This document shows, one piece after another, positions 20,301 through 20,891 of a DNA stretch of 20,891 bases. The stretch comes from HGM04593 sp045634085 (GTDB lineage Bacteria > Bacteroidota > Bacteroidia > Bacteroidales > Bacteroidaceae), in the NCBI GenBank assembly GCA_045634085.1, contig JAZQZM010000037.1, positions 1-20,891 of the forward strand, in the 5' to 3' direction. The notes beneath the pieces are model-generated. The model saw nothing but the letters and a program-made list of their open reading frames with translations, ran no database searches and was not told where the DNA came from. A program made the position numbers and the translations under genes. How positions within the stretch are numbered: the stretch's first letter is position 1; every line of letters begins with the position of its first letter.

Positions 20301-20891
20301 ATGAACATAAAAGATGTATACAAGTATTTAGATGCAAAATACCCTAAAGATTTCCCAATTCTTAAACCCAAAATAGATGAATTTTATCAACAAGGAATAA
20401 AACCAGATAGAATATATAATCTAATGTCACAATATATAGATTTAAAACCATATTGTCGTGCTTTAGATGTTCAAAATGGTGATATAATAGAATTTGTTAA
20501 GGCAGTAAAAATAGGAACATTCCTTAGAGCAAAGTTTAACAATGAAGAAACCTTTTCAATTATGCAGAAAACTTTAGTTTTTGAAGATAACAATATCTGT
20601 ATATTTAAACCAACGAATTTTCAAGAATCATCAGTTATAGGTGAACCGATTTGTTGTTTCGCATATAGTCAAGGAAGATGGGATGAACATTATAATGGAT
20701 ACCAAGAAGCAATTTATTATGTCTATGATGTTATGAAAGAGGGGACACAGCATGATTTTGTGTCTATTATAGTAAGACCCAATGGCAGGGCATTAGTTCT
20801 AGACAAAGAGCATAATTGGTGGTCTAAGCAACAAAGTATACAGTATATTCAATCATTAGAAGAAGGTGCATCATATATTACTACCAAAGAT
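20301..20891 (+). CDS. Protein of unknown function (partial, runs off the window end)
   Basis: The ATG at 20301 follows a purine-rich AAAAAGGGATAGGA and opens a frame with no stop for the remaining 197 codons. The product begins MNIKDVYKYLDAKYPKDFPI. The first ~75 residues are helical (KPKIDEFYQQGIKPDRIYNL). The rest is mixed, with two adjacent Cys (GEPICCFAYSQGRWDEHYNG, ~115-134) and FVSIIVRPNGRALVLDKEHN (~153-172) followed by WWSKQQS. There is no signal peptide or membrane helix. I do not recognise the family. Codon use is strongly A/T-ending, unlike the housekeeping genes. It is divergent from the small gene at 20216 with an 84-base gap. Confidence 0.75.
   Translation, partial: MNIKDVYKYLDAKYPKDFPILKPKIDEFYQQGIKPDRIYNLMSQYIDLKPYCRALDVQNGDIIEFVKAVKIGTFLRAKFNNEETFSIMQKTLVFEDNNICIFKPTNFQESSVIGEPICCFAYSQGRWDEHYNGYQEAIYYVYDVMKEGTQHDFVSIIVRPNGRALVLDKEHNWWSKQQSIQYIQSLEEGASYITTKD

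Noticed and set aside
1..20891. CRISPR array or insertion sequence
   Set aside because: No regularly spaced direct repeats, no transposase gene and no IS-like terminal repeats with target duplication were seen.

Overview
The window looks like a chromosome segment of a Bacteroidales bacterium (Bacteroides/Prevotella-like). The evidence is: several promoters of the Bacteroidetes type (-7 box TAnnTTTG, some with TTTG 19-20 bp upstream); Bacteroidetes-style genes (TPR lipoprotein regulator, DUF4878-like lipoprotein, a protein with the Fibrobacter succinogenes major paralogous domain); and a tRNA gene that does not encode its CCA end. No genus can be fixed from the sequence alone.

Layout. (1) 1-3174 is an accessory, partly decayed region. 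It starts with the tail of a helix-turn-helix protein, then a winged-helix fragment fused tail-to-tail with the start of a broken secreted thioredoxin-type (TlpA-like) gene. Next comes a minus-strand trio: an exported protein (B, 2902-1991), an N-terminally truncated papain/C39-like cysteine peptidase domain (1969-1565) and a second exported protein (A, 1560-817). A and B share a C-terminal module, so this resembles a leftover polymorphic-toxin tip with two immunity or inhibitor proteins. A 65-nt hairpin closes the region.

(2) 3175-18600 is mostly housekeeping DNA. A minus-strand run holds cca (tRNA nucleotidyltransferase), an orphan TolC-like outer-membrane channel and a membrane-spanning TPR regulator with a C-terminal HTH. 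A plus-strand lipoprotein converges on pta-ackA (acetyl-CoA to acetate, ATP formation) across a strong hairpin. A DUF4878-like lipoprotein converges on a four-gene run, fur-family regulator / purA / zinc metallopeptidase / hisS, across a 44-bp perfect palindrome. An AraC-type regulator and an AlkD-like protein form a tight pair, followed by a TPR protein and tRNA-Arg(CCT) with a 46-nt palindrome at its 3' end.

(3) 18644-20891 is visibly more AT-rich and starts right after the tRNA, the usual position of an integrated island. It contains a Fib_succ_major-domain protein, a small unknown protein, an orphan plus-strand terminator and an unknown plus-strand gene that runs off the window end.

How the genes fit together: pta-ackA make ATP and acetate in fermentation; purA, hisS and cca serve nucleotide and tRNA metabolism; the AraC/AlkD pair suggests a small DNA-damage regulon; the TolC/TPR-regulator pair suggests envelope sensing linked to efflux. 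The least ordinary parts are the peptidase/A/B trio and the island after the tRNA.
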